Assembly: GCA_017441005.1 (NCBI GenBank)
Contig: JAFSAM010000021.1
Location: 1 to 53,345 of the forward strand
Direction of reading: 5' to 3'
Length of the DNA stretch: 53,345 bases
From: Clostridia bacterium
GTDB lineage: Bacteria; Bacillota; Clostridia; Oscillospirales; CAG-272
Both the position numbers and the translations under genes were made by a program. Shown piece after piece: positions 34,907 through 43,174 of this stretch. Within the stretch, counting starts at the first letter, position 1. Every line of letters starts with the position of its first letter. The notes under the pieces were generated by a model that saw only the letters and a program-made list of their open reading frames with translations, made no database searches and was not told the origin of the DNA.

Positions 34907-35676
34907 TGAATGATTACATTCTTGAGACAAAAGATCTTGGAATCTCCTTCGGCGGTCTGAAGGCTGCGCAAAACGTAAACATCAAGATCAAAAAGAACCA
35001 GATCTACGGTCTTATCGGTCCTAACGGTGCAGGTAAGACAACAATATTTAATCTGCTTACAGGTGTATACAAGCCCACGACGGGTACGTTTTTCCTTGAC
35101 GGAGAGGAAATCTGCGGTCTTTCGCAGGAGAAGATCAACCACAAGGGAATTGCACGTACCTTCCAGAATATTCGTTTGTTCAACAATATGACGGTTGTAA
35201 GAAACGTAATGGTAGGCTTGCACAATGATCCTGCTTTTAAGTGCACTGTATGGGAGAGCTTTTTACGCCTTCCCCGTCACTTTAAATCAGAAAAGGCGAT
35301 GAGAGAGCGCGCAAAGGAGCTTCTCAAGATATTTGATCTTGATGACGAGCGTAACAATTATGCCTGCAATCTTCCTTACGGTAAGCAGCGTAAGCTTGAA
35401 ATTGCGAGAGCACTCGCGACAAACCCCAAGCTTTTGCTGTTGGATGAGCCTGCAGCGGGAATGAACCCCCACGAAACAGAAGACCTCGAAAAAACTGTAC
35501 GTTTCATCCGTGACGAATTCGATCTTACCGTATTGCTTATTGAGCATGATATGAAGTTTGTCGCCGGGTTATGCGACGAGTTAACTGTATTGAATTTTGG
35601 CACGGTATTGGCAGAGGGTGATACCCGCACAGCGTTGCAGGATCCCGAGGTTATACGTGCTTATATCGGAGGTTAA
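34906..35676 (+). CDS. livG: Branched-chain amino acid ABC transporter, ATP-binding protein LivG
   Basis: The 256-residue ATPase shows Walker A GPNGAGKTT (about 38-46), signature region LPYGKQRKLEIARALA near 155, Walker B LLLLDEPAAGMNP near 175, and the switch His in LLIEHDMKF. NHKGIARTFQNIRLF is typical of LivG. It pairs with LivF to power LivHM. AAAGGAGGAGA lies just upstream of the start. Confidence 0.95.
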   Translation: MNDYILETKDLGISFGGLKAAQNVNIKIKKNQIYGLIGPNGAGKTTIFNLLTGVYKPTTGTFFLDGEEICGLSQEKINHKGIARTFQNIRLFNNMTVVRNVMVGLHNDPAFKCTVWESFLRLPRHFKSEKAMRERAKELLKIFDLDDERNNYACNLPYGKQRKLEIARALATNPKLLLLDEPAAGMNPHETEDLEKTVRFIRDEFDLTVLLIEHDMKFVAGLCDELTVLNFGTVLAEGDTRTALQDPEVIRAYIGG

Positions 35677-35678
35677 TT

Positions 35679-36389
35679 ATGGCATTGTTGGAAGTAAAAA
35701 ACCTCGAAGTTTATTACGGTGTTATATGTGCTTTGAAGGGAATCAGTTTTGAGGTAAACAGAGGCGAGATCGTGACGCTGATCGGTGCGAACGGTGCGGG
35801 AAAGACAACTACCATGCAAAGTGTAGTAGGTCTTATTCCCAAGAGGGGCGGTCAGGTTTTGTACAATGGTAAAGAGATCACCCATACACCCTGTCACAAG
35901 ATCGTGCGACTCGGTATGACCCAGGTTCCCGAGGGAAGAAGAATATTTCAGGAATTGACAGTCTACGAAAACCTGTTGATGGGTGCATATTCCGTCAAGG
36001 ATTCGTCGGGCTTCAAAAATGACATCGAGGCGGTATATACAAGATTTCCCCGTCTTGCCGAAAGACGAAACCAGATCGCGGGTACTCTTTCGGGCGGTGA
36101 GCAGCAGATGCTTGCAATGGGCAGAGCTCTTATGAGCCACCCCGATCTGCTTATGCTTGACGAGCCTTCCATGGGTCTTTCTCCCTTATTGGTCGATCAG
36201 GTGTTTGAGATCATAAAGGACATAAACCGAGACGGTACGACCATTCTTCTGGTTGAACAGAATGCAGGAAAATCTTTGGCAATTTCGGACAGAGCCTACG
36301 TGCTTGAAAACGGCAGGATCGTTTTGAGCGGTACAGGTAAGGAACTTTCCGAAAGTGAAATGGTCAGAAAGGCATATCTTGGCGGTTGA
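35679..36389 (+). CDS. livF: Branched-chain amino acid ABC transporter, ATP-binding protein LivF
   Basis: The 236-residue ATPase has Walker A IGANGAGKTTTM near residue 36, Q-loop region MTQVPEGRRIFQELTVYENL, signature LSGGEQQMLAMGRALM near 137, Walker B LLMLDEPSMGLSP, and switch His replaced in context ILLVEQNAGK as is usual for LivF. It starts 2 bp after livG and ends the operon, followed by a terminator. Confidence 0.95.
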   Translation: MALLEVKNLEVYYGVICALKGISFEVNRGEIVTLIGANGAGKTTTMQSVVGLIPKRGGQVLYNGKEITHTPCHKIVRLGMTQVPEGRRIFQELTVYENLLMGAYSVKDSSGFKNDIEAVYTRFPRLAERRNQIAGTLSGGEQQMLAMGRALMSHPDLLMLDEPSMGLSPLLVDQVFEIIKDINRDGTTILLVEQNAGKSLAISDRAYVLENGRIVLSGTGKELSESEMVRKAYLGG

Positions 36390-36406
36390 TAAACTGCTTT
36401 GTATAC

Positions 36407-36441
36407 AAAAAAGACATCCCTAATTTAAGGATGTCTTTTTT
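36407..36441. terminator. Bidirectional terminator after livF
   Basis: AAAAAAGACATCC (36407-36419) pairs with GGATGTCTTTTTT (36429-36441). It serves both the liv operon and the convergent membrane protein gene. Confidence 0.9.
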
Positions 36442-36465
36442 GTTGATTTATAAATGCATAATTTA

Positions 36466-37572
36466 TTATCTGTATTCCGAAAAGTACTTTCCGATGAGCA
36501 TACTTGCGATTATCCAGGTTACTGCAAGAATGAGATTAGACAAAATCCCAAGGATGCCTTCATCGATCGTTGTGGCGAGAGCAATCAAATCGAAGACAGC
36601 AAATACAATAAACCAAGCCTTTGCTGCACCAACTTTTTCGGGAACGAATTGTGGGTTTCCGATGCTTAGGTAGAGGGTTTTCAGAAACGTGCAAATATAT
36701 CTCCTGCCGAATGCATTTATTACTGCCCAACCTGCGCCTATTAGGAGCATAACCAGGCCGAATATTCTTATAAACGTTGTGATTTCGTAAATATTATAAT
36801 CATAAGGGAACTCATATTGAAACTCTTTTATAAATGCATTTATGAAATCACTGTTTGAAGCTGAAAAAATTGCAATTAATCCGGTAACGACCAATATTCC
36901 GGCTAACACGTAGTTTACTATATACGACGCAAATGCAGTGCCGCTTATTTTTTGGAAATCCATCCACGAATGTTTACCCGAGCGCCCCTTTGAATACGCG
37001 ATCCACAAAAAGATGCAGAGTATGATCCTGAGGATCGGAAGTGAGCTGCTAAGCAGGGCTAAAAAACAGCTTGCGCTGAGCAAGATACAGAGCACTAAAA
37101 AAAGCGAATCCTTCAGCATAGCGCCTGCCTTGAAATATGAGGGTGAAGGTTGGGGCTGATAAAAAGGCTGAAAATCTTGATATGGCTGTTGCTGATAGCC
37201 TTGATACGGCTGTTGTTGATAGCTTTGTTGCTGACCATAGGGCTGTTGCTGGCCGTAAGGCTGTTGCTGATAGCCTTGATACGGCTGTTGTTGATAGCTT
37301 TGGTGCTGATCGTAGGGCTGTTGCTGGCCGTAAGGCTGTTGCTGATAGCCTTGATACGGCTGCTGTTGATAGCTTTGTTGCTGATCGTAGGGTTGTTGCT
37401 GGCCGTAAGGCTGTTGCTGATAGCCTTGATACGGCTGCTGTTGATAGCTCTGGTGCTGACCGTAAGGCTGTTGCTGAGTAAAGTTTTGTGCGGGTGCTTG
37501 AAGCTCGGTTCCGCATTGTGGGCAGATGTTAAAATCGCCGTTCTTTTCGTAACCGCAATAGCTGCATTTCAT
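36466..37572 (-). CDS. Zinc-ribbon membrane protein with Gln/Tyr-rich repeats
   Basis: The 368-residue protein starts with a zinc ribbon (CSYCGYEKNGDFNICPQCG). A disordered Gln/Pro/Tyr-rich tract of about 105 residues (about 30-135) follows, made of a 25-residue repeat of PYGQQQPYDQQQ / SYQQQPYQGYQQQ type. The C-terminal half has about five hydrophobic helices. Proteins with a zinc ribbon, a Q/P/Y/G-rich spacer and a multi-helix membrane domain are common in Bacillota, but their function is not known to me. The repeat tract could mediate weak self-association. The gene is monocistronic, with a TATAAT-type -10 box near its 5' end. Confidence 0.7.
   Translation of the reverse strand: MKCSYCGYEKNGDFNICPQCGTELQAPAQNFTQQQPYGQHQSYQQQPYQGYQQQPYGQQQPYDQQQSYQQQPYQGYQQQPYGQQQPYDQHQSYQQQPYQGYQQQPYGQQQPYGQQQSYQQQPYQGYQQQPYQDFQPFYQPQPSPSYFKAGAMLKDSLFLVLCILLSASCFLALLSSSLPILRIILCIFLWIAYSKGRSGKHSWMDFQKISGTAFASYIVNYVLAGILVVTGLIAIFSASNSDFINAFIKEFQYEFPYDYNIYEITTFIRIFGLVMLLIGAGWAVINAFGRRYICTFLKTLYLSIGNPQFVPEKVGAAKAWFIVFAVFDLIALATTIDEGILGILSNLILAVTWIIASMLIGKYFSEYR
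37186..37475 (-). repeat. 75-bp tandem repeat inside the zinc-ribbon membrane protein gene
   Basis: Four units start at 37186, 37261, 37336 and 37411, exactly 75 bp apart, the last incomplete. The copies differ at only a few positions (for example GTTG or CTG variants), so they are recent or kept alike by recombination. Being a multiple of three, unit gain or loss keeps the frame. Confidence 0.9.
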
Positions 37573-37677
37573 GGTAAAGTGCCTCCATCATAAGGAATTA
37601 CGCAGTCATTATACAAAAAAATAACCAATAATGTGACATTAATAAAATGTTTTTTAGAATATATATACAGAATCACC

Positions 37678-37706
37678 TTGATTTGTAGTGTTGAATGTGT
37701 TATAAT
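37678..37706 (+). promoter_or_regulatory. Promoter of the DUF1508 gene
   Basis: TTGATT (37678-37683), 17 bp, TATAAT (37701-37706). Confidence 0.8.
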
Positions 37707-37784
37707 TTGTACGGAAGAGCAAGTTTTTGGCTATGCAGAGGGCTTGTTCTGAAAAATCTTTACTAAAGAAAGGATCTAAGAAAC

Positions 37785-38147
37785 ATGGGAAAATTCGTAT
37801 TAAAGGAAACTGCTACAGGATTTAAATTTACATTGAAGGCTACAAACGGTCAGGCCATTCTTGAGTCTGAGGTTTACACCACGAAGGCTGCTGCTCTTAA
37901 CGGAATCGAATCTGTTAAAGTTAACTGCGCAGGCGGTGTTGAAGACCAGACAGTAGAGAATTATGCAGAGGTAAAGCATCCGAAATTCGAGCTTTATGAG
38001 GACAAGGCAGGCGAATACCGCTTCCGTCTTAAGGCAAAGAACGGCGAGATCATCGGTACTTCCGAGGGCTACAAGGCTAAGGCGAGCGCAGAAAACGGTA
38101 TCGAATCCGTAAAGGAAAATGCTCCCGAGGCAGAGGTCGAAGAATAA
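37785..38147 (+). CDS. YegP-like protein with two DUF1508 repeats
   Basis: The 120-residue protein consists of two copies of the DUF1508 (UPF0339) unit, about residues 1-55 and 65-115. Each shows a strand pair such as FKFTLKATNGQAI or YRFRLKAKNGEII, followed by a turn and the segment NGIESVK. Similar small proteins are widespread in bacteria; no biochemical role is established to my knowledge. AAAGGA precedes the ATG. The gene is monocistronic with a strong promoter. Confidence 0.85.
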   Translation: MGKFVLKETATGFKFTLKATNGQAILESEVYTTKAAALNGIESVKVNCAGGVEDQTVENYAEVKHPKFELYEDKAGEYRFRLKAKNGEIIGTSEGYKAKASAENGIESVKENAPEAEVEE

Positions 38148-38155
38148 ATAATCGA

Positions 38156-38184
38156 GTAAGGAGAGTAATTCTCCTTACTTTTTG
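38156..38184 (+). terminator. Terminator of the DUF1508 gene
   Basis: GTAAGGAGA (38156-38164) pairs with TCTCCTTAC (38170-38178), then TTTTTG. Confidence 0.85.
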
Positions 38185-38213
38185 TTTACAAATCTTTTTT
38201 TTAGTGATATATT
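38185..38213 (+). promoter_or_regulatory. Promoter of the M20 peptidase gene
   Basis: TTTACA (38185-38190), 17 bp, TATATT (38208-38213) with TGA before it. It directly abuts the preceding terminator. Confidence 0.6.
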
Positions 38214-38266
38214 TATGACAATAAGTAAAATGAAAATGCATTTTTTGAAGAGAAGGAGTATTTATT

Positions 38267-39349
38267 ATGGAAAGCGCATTGGATTTGCTTTGCAAGTTGG
38301 CGAAGATCCCGGCCCCCTCGCATCACGAAGAAAAAAGGGCAGAGTTTTGTAAAAAGTGGTTGACCGATGCGGGGAAAACGGGTGTATATATAGACGGTGC
38401 ACTCAACGTGGTATGCCCGTTTGGTAATATAGACGGAGAGCTTGTTGTAATAATGGCACACAGCGACGTAGTGTTTCCCGATACCGAGGAGCTGCCACTA
38501 AGAATCGAGGGCAACAGAGTGTACTGTCCCGGAGTGGGTGACGATACCGCAAACGCGGTCGGAGTTTTAAAGACTGCAGAATATATTGTAAATAATAAGC
38601 TTACTCCAAAATCCGGCGGTGTGCTTCTCGTGATCAACTCCTGCGAGGAGGGGCTCGGCAACCTTAAGGGATGTCGTGAGATATTCAAAAAATTCGGAGA
38701 CAGAGTCAAGGAATTTATAACCCTTGACGGAAGTATAAAGACAATTCACGGCACAACGGTGGGTTCACGCAGATTCAAGGTTGAGGTAACCACCGAGGGC
38801 GGACATTCCTATCAGGATTTCGGCAATAAAAATTCGATCGCTTGTCTTGCATCGCTGATACATAACTTTTATAAAATCGAGGTTCCGAAAATCGGCAGAA
38901 CGACGTACAACGTCGGACTGATCAGCGGCGGCACGTCCGTTAATACGATAGCGCAGAACGCGGAGGCGCTTATTGAATTCCGCTCGGATTCGAGAGAGGC
39001 ACTCGACATTATGCAGGCTGAATTTGACCGCGTTATTGCCAATGCGGAGGGAGATATTAAGGTCACTCTCATCGGTGACAGACCGTGTGCCGGTGACATC
39101 GACAAGGTTAAGCAGACAGCACTCGAGGATAGGATTCTGGCGGCGGTCAAAAAGCATTTCGGTCACGATGCGACAAGAACACCCGGTTCGACCGATTGCA
39201 ATATTCCCGCATCTATGGGTATTCCCTCGGTCTCCGTGGGAGTGATCAGATGCGGAGGAGCGCATACAAGGGGCGAATATGTCGAGATCGATACAATAGA
39301 GCCCGGTATGGAGCTTGCAAAAGAAATTATTTGCTACTATTTTGAATAA
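38267..39349 (+). CDS. M20-family metallopeptidase (PepT/deacylase-like)
   Basis: The 360-residue cytoplasmic enzyme has the metal-binding order of M20 peptidases: VVIMAHSDVVF (His, Asp) near residue 65, GVGDDTANAVGVL (bridging Asp) near 90, NSCEEGLGN (catalytic Glu and ligand) near 125, LDGS near 150, and the C-terminal GGAHTRGEYV His. A dimerisation lid lies in between (about 165-275, with TTEGGHSYQDFG). It should hydrolyse peptides or N-acyl amino acids; the exact substrate is open. GAAGGAG precedes the ATG. Confidence 0.88.
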   Translation: MESALDLLCKLAKIPAPSHHEEKRAEFCKKWLTDAGKTGVYIDGALNVVCPFGNIDGELVVIMAHSDVVFPDTEELPLRIEGNRVYCPGVGDDTANAVGVLKTAEYIVNNKLTPKSGGVLLVINSCEEGLGNLKGCREIFKKFGDRVKEFITLDGSIKTIHGTTVGSRRFKVEVTTEGGHSYQDFGNKNSIACLASLIHNFYKIEVPKIGRTTYNVGLISGGTSVNTIAQNAEALIEFRSDSREALDIMQAEFDRVIANAEGDIKVTLIGDRPCAGDIDKVKQTALEDRILAAVKKHFGHDATRTPGSTDCNIPASMGIPSVSVGVIRCGGAHTRGEYVEIDTIEPGMELAKEIICYYFE

Positions 39350-39364
39350 TTACCGTATATTAAA

Positions 39365-39400
39365 GGGGCATCCTCTTATCAAAGAGGGTGTCCCTGTTTT
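39365..39400 (+). terminator. Terminator of the M20 peptidase gene
   Basis: GGGGCATCCTCTT (39365-39377) pairs with AAGAGGGTGTCCC (39382-39394) with mismatches, then TGTTTT. Confidence 0.7.
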
Positions 39401-39401
39401 G

Positions 39402-39662
39402 GTATATGAAAACAGCCGAATATCTTTCCTGATTGGTAGCGATAGATGCGCACCAATGAGACCTCTATCCGATGAGGGAGGTGGCTCGGCAGAGTAGGAA
39501 TTATATTATTTATCTTTACTTTGCTGCCGACACACGAGGGAGAGATCGTGTCGGTGACTGTATATAGAAATTATGTTTGTACAATCTTTAAATGTTTTTC
39601 GGACAGTCGGGGATGCCTAATCCCGAAAATGAAATACCACCCGCTATTGAAGTGGTTTTTTT
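39402..39662 (+). ncRNA. Possible structured RNA (three-way junction with complementary loops)
   Basis: This gene-free stretch can fold as a junction. The closing stem is GCCGA (39415-39419) with TCGGC (39486-39490). Arm one is ATTGGT-A-GCG with CGC-ACCAAT (39432-39457). Arm two is ACCTC (39461-39465) with GAGGT (39478-39482). GATAGA in the first loop (39441-39446) is the exact complement of TCTATC in the second arm (39464-39469), a possible loop-loop contact. A further hairpin follows near 39526-39555 (CCGACAC/GTGTCGG), then TCGGGGAT/ATCCCGA (39607-39626), and a terminator-like ACCAC/GTGGT with seven T residues (39636-39662). I recognise no known family, and no confident promoter was found. 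It could be a stand-alone RNA, an attenuating leader or chance. Confidence 0.35.
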
Positions 39663-39687
39663 CTCGGGAATAATATTAAAAAAGTGG

Positions 39688-39737
39688 TTGACAGTTGTAA
39701 ACCTATGTGTTATACTGAATGTGGTCTACAGAAGTAG
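39688..39737 (+). promoter_or_regulatory. Promoter and candidate BlaI-type operators
   Basis: TTGACA (39688-39693), 17 bp, TATACT (39711-39716). Two dyads fit the BlaI/MecI half-site idea (TACA/TGTA): ACAGTTGT within the -35 region (39691-39698) and CTACAGAAGTAG just after the start region (39726-39737). Autoregulation of the blaI-blaR1-like pair is therefore likely. Confidence 0.7.
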
Positions 39738-39758
39738 TCCGAGGCGGAGGTTGATACA

Positions 39759-40118
39759 ATGGATAATGTACAGATCGGGGTCATTGAAGCAAGATTTGCC
39801 GATATAATCTGGAAGAACGAGCCTGTCAGCTCGACACAGCTTGTAAAGGAATGCGAAAAAACGCTTGGATGGAAAAAGTCCACCACGTTTACGGTTTTGA
39901 AGCGGCTGTGCGAAAAGGGCTTGTTTATAAATAATAACGGAAGCGTTTCGTCGCTTGTTTCACGAGATGATTTTTATGCTGTGCAGAGCAATCGTTTTGT
40001 CGAGGAATCGTTCAGCGGTTCGCTCCCCGGCTTTTTAGCGGCATTTACCGCGAACAAAAAGCTGAACGACGAGGATATCGAATATTTGAAAAAGCTTATA
40101 AAGGAGCACGGTGAATGA
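39759..40118 (+). CDS. BlaI/MecI/CopY-family winged-helix repressor
   Basis: The 119-residue repressor has an N-terminal winged helix: ADIIWKNEPVSSTQLVKECE, then WKKSTTFTVLKRLCEKGLF, the recognition helix and wing typical of the family. A C-terminal dimerisation helix contains the region cut by the partner protease in this family. GGAGG lies upstream of the ATG. Its stop overlaps the BlaR1-like start by 4 bp, so sensor and repressor are coupled. Target genes besides its own operon are unknown. Confidence 0.9.
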   Translation: MDNVQIGVIEARFADIIWKNEPVSSTQLVKECEKTLGWKKSTTFTVLKRLCEKGLFINNNGSVSSLVSRDDFYAVQSNRFVEESFSGSLPGFLAAFTANKKLNDEDIEYLKKLIKEHGE

Positions 40119-42220
40119 TCATGCAGGTTTTATTTTTAGAAATATTTAATCTAAGCTTGGTCGCAAGTCTGTTTGTTTTTGCTGTGGTGCTTTTGCGGTT
40201 TGCCTTGAAAAAAGCACCGAGGACATTGACCTGCTTTTTGTGGGCATTGGTCGGTATAAGGCTTGTTTTGCCGTTCAGTATTGAAAGTATGTTCAGTATG
40301 GTACCGAGCAGCCGACCCATTCCGCAGAATATTACGGTATCACCGACTCCGAGTATCGATAGCGGAATAGGCTTTATCGACGAGCCGGTAAACGAGTATC
40401 TGACAAATGCTGTGGCTTCGGCCGATAAAGCGGACTCGAATCCCATTGCTATGGCTGTCGACTATGCGGCGGTAATATGGGTAGTCGGTATGATATTAAT
40501 GATCTGCTATCTCCTTTGGAGCTATATCAAAGTCAGCCGAAGCGTAAGAGAGGCGGTACGCGAGGACGGCAGAGTTTATATATGCGATGCCGTAAAAACT
40601 CCGTTTATCTTAGGCGTGTTTTCTCCGAAAATATATCTGCCGTCAAGCCTTGACGGACAGTCGAAAAAATACGTATTAGCTCACGAAAATGCACATTTAA
40701 GACGGTTCGATCACGTGTGGAAGCCGTTAGGATTTATGTTGCTCACCCTGCATTGGTTCAATCCCTTGATGTGGTTAGCATACGTTTTACTGTGCCGCGA
40801 CATAGAGTTTGCGTGTGACGAAAGAGTGATAAAGGAGCTTGGAGAAGGTGTAAAGAAGGACTATTCGGAGGCGCTGATAGACTGCTCCGTTCAGCGCAGA
40901 ATGATAACCGTGTGTCCGCTTGCGTTTGGGGAGGTAAGTGTGAAAAAGAGAATAGTATCGGTCCTTAATTATAAAAAGCCCGTGTTTTGGGTGATAGTGG
41001 TTGCGGTTATTGCAAGTGTGATTATTGGTATAATGTTTATGACAAACCGTCCCGATTCGGGAGATACCCCGATTGACACAGAAAACGGAGAGCAGACCTC
41101 TCCCGAGACCGAAGATGTTATATATCCCGAGACGAGTCGCGAAACAGAACCCGAGACTGCTCCCGAGACGGAAAAGCAGACCGAAAAACAAACTGAACAA
41201 GATACAACCAAAGCACCGATTTCAACAACAGAACCTGATGAAGAGCCTATTTTTGGTCCCAGATTTCCCGATATCGGCACAGAGCTTGACAGAGATAAAT
41301 ACAGCTATAGAACAAGCTACGGTCCCGTAGTCGACAGGGGAACACAGCCAACAGAAATTACGGTTATATATAACGATAATGACTTCGATAAATTTTTTGA
41401 CAAATACAATGCAAAATATCCCGATTGCTTTACAGAGTCGAAAAAAACATTTCTAAAGACCAATACACGTTCTCACGACCAGGGAAAGTATTGGTTTTCC
41501 GCCGATACCGTCGTTATTGCGATAGCCATCGAGTCCAATACCCCTTGGAAATCTATGTTTCCGCATCCGCCTTCTTTGAAATCCGTGCGCGTCGGATGGC
41601 GGACGGGCATTGAGATCGATTTTGAAAATTTCAGGATAGATACGGGCAGTACATCCGTAATATTCGAATTTATTTCTTTGCAAAAAAGCGATTATCCCAA
41701 CAACCCCGCTAACAGCCTTTTTGACAGAATCAAGGTTAACACCTTCCTTCCCGAGGGCGGTACAGCACAGATTGAAACAATTACAGGTCTTAAATATGAA
41801 ACAGCTTTTATCACAAGATTTACGGGCGAGGGCAGAGTCGGACAGTATTTTTCGGGAGTAATTGACAGCGTCGAAGGTTTGATGCGGACTTTTGATCAGT
41901 ACGATGCGAATTTTGACGTTACGTCCGAGTATTATCCGCGAAGCTACAGAGACGTTGTTTCAAAATATGACGAAGAGTTTTTCAAGGATAACGTGCTTAT
42001 AAAGGTTTACGGAGTAAGACCCGATAAAGGAGTTTACGGCATAAAGCGAATTGAAATCCTCAATGATATTATGCGTATCGTCAAAGACAGCAGCGGTGTA
42101 ATAGAATACGGTGGAATTGACCCTGAAGGGTATTCAAGCGAGTATTATATTTTTATTGAAATGCAAAAAACGCAGTATTTGAAATACGGTATCGATTCTA
42201 TTGATACCGGTACAGAATAA
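40115..42220 (+). CDS. BlaR1/MecR1-like M56 peptidase with novel C-terminal sensor region
   Basis: The 701-residue membrane protein has three to four N-terminal helices. The gluzincin motif HENAHLRRFDH (190-200) and downstream Glu in DIEFACDERV mark an M56 intramembrane-associated peptidase. Another helix (PVFWVIVVAVIASVIIGIMF, about 288-307) leads to a Glu/Thr-rich spacer and an external region of about 330 residues. That region has no penicillin-binding motif (no S-x-x-K, no K-T-G). Instead it seems to contain two related halves, each with a segment of F-D-x-Y-x-A kind followed by FF-K or YDEEFFKDNVL. The signal is thus probably not a beta-lactam. It should inactivate the coupled repressor when triggered. 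Confidence 0.8.
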   Translation: MIMQVLFLEIFNLSLVASLFVFAVVLLRFALKKAPRTLTCFLWALVGIRLVLPFSIESMFSMVPSSRPIPQNITVSPTPSIDSGIGFIDEPVNEYLTNAVASADKADSNPIAMAVDYAAVIWVVGMILMICYLLWSYIKVSRSVREAVREDGRVYICDAVKTPFILGVFSPKIYLPSSLDGQSKKYVLAHENAHLRRFDHVWKPLGFMLLTLHWFNPLMWLAYVLLCRDIEFACDERVIKELGEGVKKDYSEALIDCSVQRRMITVCPLAFGEVSVKKRIVSVLNYKKPVFWVIVVAVIASVIIGIMFMTNRPDSGDTPIDTENGEQTSPETEDVIYPETSRETEPETAPETEKQTEKQTEQDTTKAPISTTEPDEEPIFGPRFPDIGTELDRDKYSYRTSYGPVVDRGTQPTEITVIYNDNDFDKFFDKYNAKYPDCFTESKKTFLKTNTRSHDQGKYWFSADTVVIAIAIESNTPWKSMFPHPPSLKSVRVGWRTGIEIDFENFRIDTGSTSVIFEFISLQKSDYPNNPANSLFDRIKVNTFLPEGGTAQIETITGLKYETAFITRFTGEGRVGQYFSGVIDSVEGLMRTFDQYDANFDVTSEYYPRSYRDVVSKYDEEFFKDNVLIKVYGVRPDKGVYGIKRIEILNDIMRIVKDSSGVIEYGGIDPEGYSSEYYIFIEMQKTQYLKYGIDSIDTGTE

Positions 42221-42221
42221 C

Positions 42222-42268
42222 AAAAAGCAGTTATATGCGGTCAAAAACCGAATATAACTGCTTTTTTA
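42222..42268. terminator. Bidirectional terminator between BlaR1-like gene and murI
   Basis: AAAAAGCAGTTATAT (42222-42236) pairs with ATATAACTGCTTTTT (42252-42266). Confidence 0.9.
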
Positions 42269-42270
42269 TT

Positions 42271-43041
42271 TTATCTGTTAAGAAGAAAATAGGTGAGATC
42301 CATTATCTCTTTTGTGCCGAGGGTGTTTATGATGTGGAGTTCGCCTTTCTGTGTTTGGTCATTGAGCATACCGATCTCATCAAGTCGGCGGCGAGTTTCT
42401 CTTGCCGTGCCGCTTCCTCCGTCGAAAATAACCGCCTTGTAATCAAATGCTTTTGCTACCGCTTCTTTGATGTGCGGATAGTGGGTACAGCCCAGCACTA
42501 CCGAGTCTACCTTCAGGTATCTGAAGGGAGCAAATATTTCTTTTAGGTGTGCATCAAGCTCAGGGCCTTCGACGATTCCCCTTTCAATCAGCTTTACAAG
42601 GTTGGGGCAGGGGAGGGCAATAATATTGGCGGCATCATCGTACCGACGGGCAAGCTCGTCGAACTTATCCTGTGACAGAGTCAGGGGCGTTGCCATAACG
42701 ATGACCGTGGGATGTATCTTATAAAGAACAGCCGGCTTTACCGCAGGCTCAATGCCGATTATCGGAATATCGGGGTATTCTTTTCGTAAGTCGTCTGCCG
42801 CAACGCTTGTAGCGGTATTGCAGGCAATTACAATTGCTTTCGCACCCTTTTCGAGAAGTATCTCCGCATTTTTCTTTGTCAAAGCCTTGATCTCGTCGGC
42901 ACTTTTCGTTCCGTAGGGCGCATTGATCGAGTCGCCGTAGTATATAAAATTCTCGTTCGGCATAAGAGCGAGCAGCTCTTTAAGCACGCTTATTCCGCCT
43001 ACTCCCGAGTCAAAAACCGCAATCGGATCTGTTTTATTCAT
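42271..43041 (-). CDS. murI: Glutamate racemase
   Basis: ATG at 43041 follows TTGGAGGTAACT and gives 256 residues; an in-frame ATG 66 bp upstream lacks a ribosome site and overlaps the promoter. The enzyme makes D-glutamate for peptidoglycan. Both catalytic cysteines are present: VIACNTATS near residue 75 and VLGCTHYPH near 183. The N-terminal FDSGVGGISVL and the EPAVKPA segment also match the family. It is monocistronic. Confidence 0.95.
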   Translation of the reverse strand: MNKTDPIAVFDSGVGGISVLKELLALMPNENFIYYGDSINAPYGTKSADEIKALTKKNAEILLEKGAKAIVIACNTATSVAADDLRKEYPDIPIIGIEPAVKPAVLYKIHPTVIVMATPLTLSQDKFDELARRYDDAANIIALPCPNLVKLIERGIVEGPELDAHLKEIFAPFRYLKVDSVVLGCTHYPHIKEAVAKAFDYKAVIFDGGSGTARETRRRLDEIGMLNDQTQKGELHIINTLGTKEIMDLTYFLLNR

Positions 43042-43078
43042 AATAGTTACCTCCAAGAGATAAAAAATCCTATACTGT

Positions 43079-43107
43079 ATTGTATCACATATTATTGTAT
43101 CCGTCAA
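43079..43107 (-). promoter_or_regulatory. Promoter of murI
   Basis: On the minus strand: TTGACG (43107-43102), 17 bp, TACAAT (43084-43079). Confidence 0.8.
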
Positions 43108-43123
43108 TTATATTATAATCAAA

Positions 43124-43155
43124 AAAATCGGCAGAAGATCTCTTCTGCCGATTTT
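43124..43155 (-). terminator. Terminator of the MFS transporter gene
   Basis: A perfect 15-bp stem, AAAATCGGCAGAAGA (43124-43138) and TCTTCTGCCGATTTT (43141-43155), with a two-base loop; the minus strand ends in a T-rich tail. Confidence 0.88.
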
Positions 43156-43174
43156 GATATGCGTTTTTTGCCGA

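Noticed and set aside
37150..37593. Hydrophobic Leu/Ile-rich repeat frame on the plus strand
   Set aside because: It is the antisense reading of the 75-bp repeats; no start signals, and the minus-strand frame carries a real zinc ribbon and membrane domain.
39371..39420. Resemblance of CTTATCAAAGAGGGTG to the start of a SAM-I riboswitch
   Set aside because: The conserved GGCAACC core and the remaining helices are absent; the segment is explained by the terminator of the M20 peptidase gene.
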